Below, piece after piece: positions 1 to 7,724 of a stretch of DNA of 64,000 nt. The notes under the pieces were generated by a model that was given only the letters and a program-made list of their open reading frames with translations, was not told where the DNA came from and ran no database searches. How positions within the stretch are numbered: the stretch's first letter is position 1; each line of letters opens with the position of its first letter. Source of the DNA: Streptomyces sp. CA-210063. Its GTDB lineage: Bacteria > Actinomycetota > Actinomycetes > Streptomycetales > Streptomycetaceae. The DNA is taken from positions 6,386,001 to 6,450,000 of the forward strand of contig NZ_CP102512.1 of the NCBI RefSeq assembly GCF_024612015.1, written 5' to 3'. Both the position numbers and the translations under genes were made by a program.

Positions 1-1090
1 CGAAGGGGTGGCCGACGGCGATGGCGCCGCCGTTCACGTTCAGCTTGTCCAGCGGGATGTTCAGGTCGCGGTACGAGGGGATCACCTGGGCGGCGAAGGC
101 CTCGTTGATCTCGAACAGGTCGATGTCGTCGACGGTGAGGCCCGCGCGGGACAGGGCCTGCTTCGACGCCTCCACCGGGCCGTAGCCCATGATCTCGGGG
201 GAGAGGCCGGAGACACCCGTCGAGACGATGCGGGCGAGCGGGGTCAGACCCAGCTCGCGGGCCTTCGTGTCCGACATGATCACGAGGGCGGCGGCGCCGT
301 CGTTCAGCGGGCAGCAGTTGCCGGCGGTGACCAGCCCGTCCGGGCGGAAGACCGGCTTCAGGCCCTGTACGGCCTCCAGGGTGACGCCCGCGCGCGGGCC
401 GTCGTCCGCACTGACGACCGTGCCGTCGGGCAGCGTCACGGGGGTGATCTCGCGCTCCCAGAAGCCCTTCTTGATGGCTTCCTCGGCGAGGTTCTGCGAG
501 CGGACGCCGAACTCGTCCATGTCCTGGCGGGTCACACCCCACTGGCGGGCCAGGTTCTCGGCGGTCTGCCCCATCGCGATGTACGGGTCGGGGAGCAGGC
601 CGTCCTCACGCGGGTCGTGCCAGTCGGCGCCCTCCGACTTGGACACGGCCTCCGTACGGGCCTCGGCCTCGGCGAAGAGGGGGTTGTGCGTGTCGGGCAG
701 GCCGTCGCTGGTCCCCTTGACGCTCCGGGACACCGTCTCGACACCGGCCGAGATGAAGACGTCGCCCTCGCCGGCCTTGATGGCGTGCAGGGCCATGCGG
801 GACGTCTGGAGCGAGGAGGAGCAGTAGCGGGTGATCGTGCAGCCCGGCAGGTGGTCCATGCCCAGCTGTACGGCGACGATCCGGCCCAGGTTGTGCCCCG
901 CCTCGCCGCCGGGGAGGCCGCAGCCGAGCATCAGGTCGTCGATGTCCTTCGGGTCCAGCTCCGGGACCTTCGCGAGGGCGGCCTCGATGATCGTGGCGGT
1001 CAGGTCGTCGGGGCGCAGGTCCTTGAGCGAGCCCTTGAAGGCGCGGCCGATGGGGGAGCGGGCGGCTGAGACGATCACGGCTTCGGGCAT
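1..1090 (-). CDS. Acetyl-CoA acetyltransferase (thiolase), 3' end cut by window
   Basis: Reading from ATG at 1090 on the minus strand gives MPEAVIVSAARSPIGRAFKG, the classic thiolase N-terminus. The active-site Cys lies in TRYCSSSLQ near residue 90, and the late motif NEAFAAQ followed by NGGAIAVGHPF is the substrate/base region. The final Cys motif lies outside the window. The enzyme family exchanges or cleaves acyl groups between acyl-CoA molecules (beta-oxidation or acetoacetyl-CoA formation); which direction applies here cannot be told from sequence. A perfect 16-bp palindrome about 50 bp upstream of the start is a candidate operator. About 360 residues are visible of a family that is usually near 400. 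Confidence 0.93.
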   Translation of the reverse strand, partial: MPEAVIVSAARSPIGRAFKGSLKDLRPDDLTATIIEAALAKVPELDPKDIDDLMLGCGLPGGEAGHNLGRIVAVQLGMDHLPGCTITRYCSSSLQTSRMALHAIKAGEGDVFISAGVETVSRSVKGTSDGLPDTHNPLFAEAEARTEAVSKSEGADWHDPREDGLLPDPYIAMGQTAENLARQWGVTRQDMDEFGVRSQNLAEEAIKKGFWEREITPVTLPDGTVVSADDGPRAGVTLEAVQGLKPVFRPDGLVTAGNCCPLNDGAAALVIMSDTKARELGLTPLARIVSTGVSGLSPEIMGYGPVEASKQALSRAGLTVDDIDLFEINEAFAAQVIPSYRDLNIPLDKLNVNGGAIAVGHPF

Positions 1091-1138
1091 CACGGCTCCA
1101 TTGGCATGCGTACGGAAAGCAGGGCTGTGGGGGAAGTT

Positions 1139-1154
1139 ACCCGTACGTACGGGT
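1139..1154. promoter_or_regulatory. Perfect 16-bp palindrome upstream of thiolase gene
   Basis: ACCCGTACGTACGGGT is perfectly self-complementary and lies 49 bp upstream of the thiolase start. Its place and symmetry suit a dimeric repressor site (TetR-type regulators often control thiolases). The CGTACG word is common in Streptomyces, so chance is possible. Confidence 0.4.
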
Positions 1155-1216
1155 CGGGTCACGGGCAAGGGGGTGTGACACCGACCGCACTTTTCTAAGC
1201 GCTTGCTTTTTGCTGG

Positions 1217-1422
1217 GCGCCTCATGGGTGGGGGGTGCCTGTGATCGGGCGACTGCGGGTGATTCGTGGTTGCTCGCGCAGTTCCCCGCGCCCCTTAAAC
1301 GACACGGCCCTACGGGCCGAAAAGCAAGGGGCGCAGCCCTGCTTTTCAGGGGCGCGGGGAACTGCGCGACCAGCCCCCACGCACCCGCAGTCGCCCGATC
1401 ACAGGCCCCCCACCCATTAGGC
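1217..1422. repeat. Long inverted pair of the intergenic repeat (copy pair a)
   Basis: Two copies of the repeat face each other: a forward copy ends in the core GCGCAGTTCCCCGCGCCCCT at about 1277-1296, and an inverse copy occupies about 1349-1400. The flanks also pair (GATCGGGCGACTGCGGGTG against CACCCGCAGTCGCCCGATC), so the whole stretch can form a stem of roughly 70 bp per arm with one small bulge. The TAA stop of the SGNH gene (1417-1419) lies inside the right arm. The inverse copy reads in the sense direction of that gene, so this is likely its 3' end or terminator. The 1091-1416 gap holds only this hairpin and the thiolase promoter region. Confidence 0.75.
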
Positions 1423-2523
1423 GCCCGGCTGCGCCTCCGCGGCCGCGGCCGGCGTCGGGTCCGACACCGGCACCCTCCGCCGACGCCGCCGCTTCAGCAG
1501 AGCCCAAGGCCCACGCGGCCCCGTAGGCATGGCGGCCGTCACCTCGGTGCCGGCCTCCGACGCGGCCTCGGCGGCGGCGCGGGCAACCGGCAGGAAGCCC
1601 TCGCGGCGGCTGACATCCGGCCGCTCCTCCTCCGCCGGCCACAGGCCCAGCGCCGCGCACACCGTCGGCAGGACGGCCATCGCCGCGGTCGCGTAGCCCT
1701 CGGCGGAGGGGTGGTAGTTGTCGGGGCCGAACAGTTCGCGGGGGTTCTGTTCGAACTCGGGGCCGAGGAGGTCTCCGAGGGACACGGTGCGGCCGCCTTG
1801 TTCGACGGTCCCGATCGTCTGGGCGGCCGCCAGCTGCCGCGAGGCCCGGCGGGCGAGCCAGCGCAACGGCTGCTGCACGGGCTCGATCGTGCCGAGGTCG
1901 GGACAGGTGCCGACCACCACCTCCGCGCCGGCGGTCCGCAGCCGCCGTACGGCCGCGGAGAGGTGGCGGACCGAGCGGGTCGGGGGCATCCGATGGGTCA
2001 CGTCGTTCGCGCCGATCATGATCACGCAGACGTCGGGGACCTGGGCCGGGTCCTCCAGGACGAGTGCCACCTGCCGGTCCAGGTCGTCGGACTGGGCGCC
2101 CGGCAGCGCGACGTTGCGCAGCCGCACCGGGCGCTCGGCCACCGCCGCGAGCCCCGAGGCGATGAGGGCGCCCGGGGTCTGCCGGGCCCGGTGGACGCCC
2201 TGGCCGGCGGCCGTGGAGTCGCCGAGCATGACGAGGCGGAGCGGGGGATCGCCGGGAGTGTCGTACGAACTACCGTACGAGCCGTATGAGTCGTACGTAC
2301 GGCCGTGCCGACTGGCGTACCGACTGCCGTACGCGTGGCCGTACAGCCCCTCCGCGCTCGGGGGATGCGGGCTGTGCCCGTTGCCCACGACGCGCCTGGC
2401 CATCCGTACCTCGGCCAGCAGCACACCCACGGCCGCCGCACCGACCAGCCCGATGCCACCACCGCCGTACGCCGCGCCCGCCGCGATACGCCGGGCCACC
2501 CTCGCTCTGGACATGCTCGACAT
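1417..2523 (-). CDS. Membrane-anchored SGNH/GDSL hydrolase
   Basis: The protein has 368 residues. An N-terminal hydrophobic segment (about residues 15-37) would anchor it, followed by a Tyr/Gly/Ser-rich linker (about 58-90) and then an SGNH fold. Block I is MLGDSTAAGQ with the nucleophile Ser about 103; block III is IGANDVT; the terminal Asp-His pair is in PDNYHPSAEGY. The family hydrolyses esters (lipids, acetylated glycans); the substrate is unknown. I chose ATG at 2523 because AAGGAGG (2536-2542 on the minus strand) lies just upstream. A longer frame opens at 2568 but would put that site inside the coding region. The stop lies in a large hairpin. Confidence 0.85.
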   Translation of the reverse strand: MSSMSRARVARRIAAGAAYGGGGIGLVGAAAVGVLLAEVRMARRVVGNGHSPHPPSAEGLYGHAYGSRYASRHGRTYDSYGSYGSSYDTPGDPPLRLVMLGDSTAAGQGVHRARQTPGALIASGLAAVAERPVRLRNVALPGAQSDDLDRQVALVLEDPAQVPDVCVIMIGANDVTHRMPPTRSVRHLSAAVRRLRTAGAEVVVGTCPDLGTIEPVQQPLRWLARRASRQLAAAQTIGTVEQGGRTVSLGDLLGPEFEQNPRELFGPDNYHPSAEGYATAAMAVLPTVCAALGLWPAEEERPDVSRREGFLPVARAAAEAASEAGTEVTAAMPTGPRGPWALLKRRRRRRVPVSDPTPAAAAEAQPGA

Positions 2524-2691
2524 ACGCCGCCGCCACCTCCTTGGAGGACCTGCCTTAGCCGTACACACTCATTGCCCCGTACCGGCCCTCGGTCAATCCC
2601 GACGGAAGGTGAACAGGGAGGAGAAGAGTGAAGGCGGGGCTTAGGCTGGCGGAACATCACGACATCCCTTTTCGCGGCTCCGGAGACAACG

Positions 2692-4086
2692 GTGCGATTC
2701 CACGACTCGATGATCAGCCTCGTCGGCAACACCCCGCTGCTGAGGCTCCACAGCGTGACCGAGGGCATTCAGGCGACAGTCCTGGCCAAGGTCGAGTACT
2801 TCAATCCCGGCGGTTCCGTGAAGGACCGCATCGCACTGCGCATGATCGAGGCGGCGGAGAAGAGCGGAGAGCTGAGGCCAGGCGGCACGATCGTCGAGCC
2901 CACCAGCGGAAACACCGGTGTGGGGCTCGCCATCGTCGCCCAGCAGAAGGGGTACAAGTGCATCTTCGTGTGCCCCGACAAGGTGAGCACCGACAAGATC
3001 AATGTGCTGAGGGCCTACGGGGCCGAGGTCGTGGTCTGCCCCACCGCTGTCGCCCCCGAGCACCCCGACTCGTACTACAACGTCTCCGACCGGCTGGTCC
3101 GTGAGACGCCGGGTGCCTGGAAGCCCGACCAGTACTCCAACCCCAACAACCCGCTCTCCCACTACCACTCGACCGGCCCTGAGCTGTGGGATCAGACGGA
3201 GGGGCGGATCACGCATTTCGTGGCGGGTGTGGGGACCGGCGGGACGATCTCCGGCACGGGGCGTTACCTGAAGGACGCCAGCGACGGCCGCGTCCAGGTC
3301 ATCGGCGCCGACCCCGAGGGGTCCGTGTACTCCGGCGGCTCCGGGCGGCCGTACCTCGTCGAGGGCGTCGGTGAGGACTTCTGGCCGACCGCGTACGACC
3401 GGACCGTCGCCGACGAGATCGTCGCCGTGTCCGACAAGGACTCCTTCCAGATGACCCGGCGGCTGGCGAAGGAGGAGGGCCTGCTCGTGGGCGGCTCCTG
3501 CGGCATGGCCGTCGTCGCCGCGCTGAAGGTCGCCGAGCGGCTCGGCCCGGACGACGTGGTCGTCGTCCTGCTGCCGGACAGCGGGCGCGGCTACCTCAGC
3601 AAGATCTTCAACGACGAGTGGATGGCCGACTACGGCTTCCTGGAGGACGAGGGGCCGAGCGCGCGCGTCGGCGACGTCCTCAGCCACAAGGAGCACGGCG
3701 CCATCCCCTCCCTCGTGCACATGCACCCCGACGAGACGGTCGGGCAGGCGATCGAGGTGCTGCGGGAGTACGGCGTCTCGCAGATGCCGATCGTCAAGCC
3801 GGGCGCCGGGCACCCGGACGTGATGGCCGCCGAGGTGGTCGGGTCCGTCGTCGAACGGGAACTGCTGGACGCCCTGTTCACCCAGCGCGCCTCGCTCGAC
3901 GACCCGCTGGAGAAGCACATGTCGGCGCCGCTGCCGCAGGTCGGTTCCGGTGAACCGGTCGCCGACCTGATGTCCGTGCTCGGCTCGGCGGACGCGACGA
4001 TCGTGCTGGTCGAGGGCAAGCCGACGGGTGTCGTCAGTCGGCAGGACCTGCTCGCGTTCCTCGCCAAGGGCGGGACGAAGCAGTAG
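2692..4086 (+). CDS. cbs: Cystathionine beta-synthase
   Basis: A 464-residue PLP enzyme that joins serine and homocysteine to cystathionine (transsulfuration). The PLP lysine is in GGSVKDR (K44), the phosphate/substrate loop is TSGNTG (71-76), and a second PLP phosphate loop is VGTGGTISG. The catalytic fold is followed by a CBS-domain pair (about 340-455), which in this family is regulatory. No heme-binding N-terminal extension is present, as in most bacterial forms. The start is GTG at 2692, preceded by CGGAGA; the next ATG would remove the start of the fold. O-acetylserine sulfhydrylase is a related alternative, but length and CBS pair favour this call. Confidence 0.93.
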   Translation: MRFHDSMISLVGNTPLLRLHSVTEGIQATVLAKVEYFNPGGSVKDRIALRMIEAAEKSGELRPGGTIVEPTSGNTGVGLAIVAQQKGYKCIFVCPDKVSTDKINVLRAYGAEVVVCPTAVAPEHPDSYYNVSDRLVRETPGAWKPDQYSNPNNPLSHYHSTGPELWDQTEGRITHFVAGVGTGGTISGTGRYLKDASDGRVQVIGADPEGSVYSGGSGRPYLVEGVGEDFWPTAYDRTVADEIVAVSDKDSFQMTRRLAKEEGLLVGGSCGMAVVAALKVAERLGPDDVVVVLLPDSGRGYLSKIFNDEWMADYGFLEDEGPSARVGDVLSHKEHGAIPSLVHMHPDETVGQAIEVLREYGVSQMPIVKPGAGHPDVMAAEVVGSVVERELLDALFTQRASLDDPLEKHMSAPLPQVGSGEPVADLMSVLGSADATIVLVEGKPTGVVSRQDLLAFLAKGGTKQ

Positions 4087-4091
4087 AAATG

Positions 4092-4137
4092 CCTCACCGG
4101 GGGAGGAGGTGCCCTCAAGAGGCTCTCCGGGGTGAGG
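4092..4137 (+). terminator. Possible terminator after cystathionine beta-synthase
   Basis: CCTCACC at 4092-4098 pairs with GGTGAGG at 4131-4137, with further imperfect pairing inside. It starts six bases after the stop codon. There is no T-run, as is usual in Streptomyces. Confidence 0.4.
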
Positions 4138-4230
4138 AATTGAGCGGTCGCGCGTTTAACTTCGCGGAAGTGGTACGAGCGCGACACGTCCGCGCAGCAC
4201 TCGCTTAACACGGGTCCGGCACATTAGTGG

Positions 4231-4335
4231 ATGTCGGCAGGGCGGGAGCGGCTCCCCGCCCGGGCCGGCAACCAAAACGGCGCCAAGGACCTCCGGAGCG
4301 GCTCCCGGACCTCCATGGACGCCAAGGACGCGTAA
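4231..4335 (+). CDS. Candidate 34-residue small protein gene
   Basis: ATG at 4231 opens a frame ending TAA at 4335, beginning MSAGRERLPARAG and ending SMDAKDA. Only 2 of the 34 sense codons end in A or T, which matches real coding frames in this window. It lies alone between two terminator-like structures: a hairpin after the cbs gene, and a very strong hairpin plus eight T residues 28 bases after its stop. No good ribosome binding site precedes the ATG, so it would have to be leaderless or use another signal. TTAACA at 4205-4210 resembles a -35 box, but no convincing -10 is at the right distance. A small RNA covering the same interval is the main alternative. I recognise no family. Confidence 0.4.
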   Translation: MSAGRERLPARAGNQNGAKDLRSGSRTSMDAKDA

Positions 4336-4363
4336 GCCCGGTCCTGACCCGGCCCGCGTCCCT

Positions 4364-4430
4364 CGCGGGGACCGCCGTCGTCCCGCCCCCCGTCACACGG
4401 GGGTGCGGCGGTCCCCGCGCTATTTTTTTT
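4364..4430 (+). terminator. Strong intrinsic terminator with T-run
   Basis: CGCGGGGACCGCC (4364-4376) pairs perfectly with GGCGGTCCCCGCG (4407-4419). A smaller hairpin lies inside, and the structure is followed by CTATTTTTTTT. A T-run of this length is rare in such a GC-rich genome. It is oriented for plus-strand transcripts, yet cbs ends 280 bases earlier, so it implies a separate transcript from 4231 or thereabouts. Confidence 0.75.
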
Positions 4431-4456
4431 GCCCTCTTCCGGGAACCTAGTCGGGA

Positions 4457-4903
4457 TCACTCTTCCCAGTCCGAGTCCCCCTGCTTGCCCCTGCGGCGGC
4501 GCAGGGCCGAGGAACCGCGCAGCGCCCACGCCATGTTCACGCCCACGATCCCCGCCCAGGTGACGAAGAGACCGGGCAGGTCGGCGACGCCGCCGCCGAT
4601 GCCGGAGAGGGGGATGGCGACGACGAGGGAGACGACGCCGAAGCCGTAGCGTTCGCCCCAGGTGTCGGTGGACTTGGGGGAGCGGGTGCCACGGGCCACC
4701 ACCATCTGCTGCTCGGCGACCTGCCGCCGGACCCGGCGGTCGACCGCGCCGTCGATGCGCTGGTCCACCTTCTCCAGGAACGACTCCACGAGCGCGGACT
4801 CGTAGTCGTCGCCCAGCTCTTTCCGCGCGTGCAGGGTGGCGGCGAGTTCCTTCTTCAGCTCGGTGTCTTCGAGTTGTGCGTCACGGGCATGCATTCCGGT
4901 CAT
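4457..4903 (-). CDS. Small two-helix membrane protein of unknown function
   Basis: A 148-residue protein, MTGMHARDAQ to the acidic end SDWEE. The first half is charged and probably helical (ELKKELAATLHARKELG, SFLEKVDQRIDGAVDRR), and the second half has two hydrophobic segments (GFGVVSLVVAIPLSGIGGG and FVTWAGIVGVNMAW) followed by a basic stretch. This looks like an inner-membrane protein with a cytosolic coiled-coil-like head. ATG 4903 is chosen over the much longer frame (from 5209), because that extension would run into the inserted element at 5002. An alternative in-frame ATG is at 4894. No function is assigned; similar proteins are common hypotheticals in Streptomyces. Confidence 0.7.
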   Translation of the reverse strand: MTGMHARDAQLEDTELKKELAATLHARKELGDDYESALVESFLEKVDQRIDGAVDRRVRRQVAEQQMVVARGTRSPKSTDTWGERYGFGVVSLVVAIPLSGIGGGVADLPGLFVTWAGIVGVNMAWALRGSSALRRRRGKQGDSDWEE

Positions 4904-5001
4904 GCCGTTCACGGTAGGGAGCCGGGGGCCGCTTGACACTGGGGTTAGCCCCCCTGTTCCCGGCACCACTTGGTCCCGAGGGTGCCCGCGTTGGACCTCA
5001 C

Positions 5002-5212
5002 CTAGTGCCGCGTCAGCCAAGGTTCGCCCCGTCGCGACGCCCGGCACGCTCCCCCATTCTCGGCTTCGCTCGAACGGGAGGGGCCCCCACCGCCGCACCG
5101 GCCGAAAGCCCAAGTACGTCCGGTCCATCGACGGGGCCTTCCGGCCGGCACGCCGAGAGCACGCACCGGACGCCGCTCCTTGACGGGCGAACCTTGGCTG
5201 ACGCGGCACTAG
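5002..5212. mobile_element. MITE-like element with 28-bp perfect terminal inverted repeats
   Basis: Positions 5002-5029 and 5185-5212 are perfect reverse complements; each tip begins CTAGTGCCGCGTCAGCC. The ends are only 211 bp apart and hold no transposase frame, so the element must be non-autonomous. CTAG at both tips may be a 4-bp target duplication of the kind made by IS5-group transposases; because CTAG is itself palindromic, this cannot be separated from the repeat. The right tip supplies the TAG stop of the ComB-like gene, so insertion left that frame intact. The interior has smaller inverted repeats (for example around 5050-5090). Confidence 0.7.
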
Positions 5213-5928
5213 ATCGAAGCCTCGTCGGTCGGCGAAGGCACGGCGCGCGGGCGGAGGACCATGAGTGAGTCCTCCAAGGCCGCCACCATGGCAAAGGGGA
5301 ACCGGTCGAGCTCAAGACAGAGTGCGACGTCATCAGGATGGACTCCTTGACGCACACCCTCCGCCAACTCGGCGGCGGCGCGTGACTCGCCGGCGCGGCG
5401 GAGGAACTCTGTTGCGTCCGTCCCAGCCTCGGTGGCCCTGCGAGCGATGTACTGAGCGCACGCCAGATCTTCGTCGGCCTGCCCATCTTCGCCCGTGACC
5501 ACGAACGTGACACTGTCGCTCCTGCGCGTCCGCAGGAGCCGAGCCGTTGCCTCCGCCACCACGAAGCCGGCGCACAGCACCAGCGACGCCTCCTTGACCG
5601 CGAGGGCGCCGACCGTCCCTGCCGTGGTCTTCTGCACAACGGTCCGTCCGCCAAGGTCGACAGACCGCAGCAGGCCCGGCGAGTTGACCATGTCGAACCC
5701 GGGCGCGGGCGGGCCGTCCTTGAGCGCCATCCAATCCGGGTGGCGAGCCTTGACCGCCAGGGCCTCGTCCAGCGACTCAGCGAGAACGATCTTCTCCGCC
5801 CCCTGGGCAAAGACCCAGGCGGCCACCGTGAAAGCACGCATGACGTCGACCACGACCGCCACGGACGGGGCTTCGACCAGCTCGGCGATGCCAAGGAAAC
5901 GAGCGTCCATCCGATCATGATCGAGCAT
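5209..5928 (-). CDS. ComB-like (2-phosphosulfolactate phosphatase family) protein
   Basis: A 239-residue protein with [29 protein letters not shown] near the start, the VxDVxRAxxT...A...GA pattern of the ComB family. It continues with [20 protein letters not shown] and [20 protein letters not shown]. ComB removes phosphate from phosphosulfolactate in coenzyme M synthesis. That pathway is not expected in Streptomyces, so the name describes the fold, not a proven reaction. The start could be ATG 5928 or ATG 5910; neither has a strong binding site. The stop codon lies in the terminal repeat of the adjacent mobile element. Codon choice looks somewhat less GC-rich at third positions near the start than in the neighbours. 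Confidence 0.75.
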   Translation of the reverse strand: MLDHDRMDARFLGIAELVEAPSVAVVVDVMRAFTVAAWVFAQGAEKIVLAESLDEALAVKARHPDWMALKDGPPAPGFDMVNSPGLLRSVDLGGRTVVQKTTAGTVGALAVKEASLVLCAGFVVAEATARLLRTRRSDSVTFVVTGEDGQADEDLACAQYIARRATEAGTDATEFLRRAGESRAAAELAEGVRQGVHPDDVALCLELDRFPFAMVAALEDSLMVLRPRAVPSPTDEASI

Positions 5929-6146
5929 GCCCGACCCGAAGCACCCGGACAGAGATGCGCATCACACCGACGGTCTCGGAACGCAACCCCTCGACTTCGT
6001 GCCCCTGACCGCGCTCGGTGGTCGTGCGGGGACCCCTTCACCGGATTCTCAGGTCCGGCAGCTCTTGCCCGGCCTGTATAGCTTCATGCAGAGTTCTCGG
6101 TGTCTGAATATGTAGTGTCTGCTTGGGGCTGAGGAGGCTGCGGGTG

Positions 6147-7724
6147 ATGTCCTCTCGGATCAAGGGCGCGACGGACGGCCCCACTCCCGCCGTGGCGGCC
6201 GCTCCGACCGGTCTCGTCGTCCTCGACGGGCACGCGCTCGGTGTCGCCGATGTCGTACGGCTCGCCGACGGGGCCGCGCGGCCCGTGCCGGGCAGTGAGG
6301 CGATGCGGCGGGTCGAAAAGTCCTGGGACGCGGCCCGGCAGATCGCGGCGACCGGACGCGTGTACGGCCGCTCCACGGGCGTCGGCGCCAACCGCAGCGA
6401 GGACGTGCCCACCGAGGCCGCCGCCGAGCACGGTCTGCGGCTGCTGCGCAGCCACGCCGGGGCCATCGGGGAGGAGCTGCCCGCCCGGGAGGTACGGGCC
6501 ATGCTCGCCGTACGCGCCAACCAGCTGCTCGCGGGCGGCGCCGGGCTCCGGCCGACCGTGGTCACCGCGCTGTGCGAGGCGCTGGAGAGCGGGGTGTACC
6601 CCGTGGTGAACGAGTTCGGCTCGGTGGGTACGGGGGACATCGCGGCGCTGGCGCAGATGGGGCTGGCGCTGGCGGGGGAGCACCCCTGGCGGGGGCCGGG
6701 GACCTCGGTCGAGGTCGGCTCCGGCGTTCCCGAGGCCCAGCCGCTCGACAACAACGACGCCCTCGCCCTGATCAGCAGCAACGCCCTCACCCTCGGACAG
6801 GCCGCACTGGCCCTGCACGAACTGCGGGGGCTGATCGCCGCCACCCAGGTCGTCGCCGCGCTGTCGCTGCTCGCGGTGGACGGCTCGCACGAGGCGTACG
6901 CGGCTCCCGTGCACGTCGCGCGCGCCCACCGGGGGTCGCGCGAAGTGGCGCGGCGCATGCGGGAGCTGATCGGCGCGGCCGACCGGCCGACCCCGCCGCT
7001 GGGACGGATCCAGGACCCGTACGGCTTCCGGTGCCTGCCGCAGGTCCACGGGCCCGCCCTGGACGCGGCGGACGCGCTGGACGGCGTGCTGGAGGTGGAG
7101 ATCAACGCGGCGGCGGAGAACCCCCTGATCTGCCCCGAGGACATGGCCGCGTACCACCACGGCGGCTTCTACCAGGCACAACTCGCCCTGGCGTTGGACC
7201 ACTTCAGGCTGGCAGCGACGCAGGTGGCGCGGCTGTCGACGTCCCGGCTGTCCTCGCTCAACGAGCCCGGGTACACCCGGCTGCGGCCCTTCCTCGCCGA
7301 CCACGAGCCCGCCTCGTCGGGCGTGATGATCCTGGAGTACGCCGCCGGGGCCGCCCTCGGTGATCTCCGGGCCTTCTCCGCGCCCGCGTCGCTCGGCCAC
7401 GCTGTACTCTCCCGGGGCGTCGAGGAACAGGCCAGCTTCGCCTCGCTCGCCGCACGGCAGACGCTACGGGCGTGCGGCGCGTACCGGCTCGTCGTCGGCT
7501 GCGAACTCGTCGCCGCGGTACGGGCGTTGCGCCAGCGGGACCTGCGGCCGGATCCGGAGCTGCCCGTCGGGCGGGCGCTGGAGCTGGCGGAGGCGGTGCT
7601 CGACCCGGACCCGGCCGACCGGCCGCTGACGGCGGACGTGAGCGCGGCGGCCGTACTGCTCGACCGGTTCACCGAGATCTGGACGGACGTCCAGGACGAC
7701 CTGCGGAGGGGGAGCGCGTCATGA
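6147..7724 (+). CDS. Histidine/aromatic ammonia-lyase-like protein with altered MIO motif
   Basis: A 525-residue member of the MIO lyase superfamily. VYGRSTGVG (Tyr about 73), LISSNALTLG, QDPYGFRCLPQVHG and AAENPLI match family landmarks. At about 158-164, however, it reads GSVGTGD where active lyases have GSVGASGD. The Ala-Ser-Gly that cyclises to the MIO electrophile is thus one residue short with Ser replaced by Thr. The late EDHVS-type motif is EEQASFASLAARQ. It may be inactive as an ammonia lyase or use other chemistry. ATG 6147 follows GAGGAGG (6131-6137); a TTG at 6123 lies upstream of that site. It overlaps the RpiR regulator by four bases. It is not part of the hut operon further along. 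Confidence 0.8.
   Translation: MSSRIKGATDGPTPAVAAAPTGLVVLDGHALGVADVVRLADGAARPVPGSEAMRRVEKSWDAARQIAATGRVYGRSTGVGANRSEDVPTEAAAEHGLRLLRSHAGAIGEELPAREVRAMLAVRANQLLAGGAGLRPTVVTALCEALESGVYPVVNEFGSVGTGDIAALAQMGLALAGEHPWRGPGTSVEVGSGVPEAQPLDNNDALALISSNALTLGQAALALHELRGLIAATQVVAALSLLAVDGSHEAYAAPVHVARAHRGSREVARRMRELIGAADRPTPPLGRIQDPYGFRCLPQVHGPALDAADALDGVLEVEINAAAENPLICPEDMAAYHHGGFYQAQLALALDHFRLAATQVARLSTSRLSSLNEPGYTRLRPFLADHEPASSGVMILEYAAGAALGDLRAFSAPASLGHAVLSRGVEEQASFASLAARQTLRACGAYRLVVGCELVAAVRALRQRDLRPDPELPVGRALELAEAVLDPDPADRPLTADVSAAAVLLDRFTEIWTDVQDDLRRGSAS

Noticed and set aside
8..1069. Long plus-strand open frame opposite the thiolase gene
   Set aside because: It is the antisense shadow of the thiolase: the minus strand gives a continuous, motif-bearing thiolase, while this frame has Gly/Arg/Val-rich composition without motifs.
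2628..3918. Open frames in other phases and strands over the cystathionine beta-synthase gene
   Set aside because: High GC content creates long open frames; none shows family motifs, and the cbs frame covers the stretch fully.
4205..4529. Minus-strand frames across 4205-4529
   Set aside because: They overlap the membrane protein gene end and the strong hairpin, have no motifs, and composition is that of a shadow.
6147..7724. Naming the lyase-like gene hutH and tying it to the hut operon
   Set aside because: The MIO triad is absent, the gene is 8 kb away and coupled to an RpiR regulator instead; true hutH is expected elsewhere.
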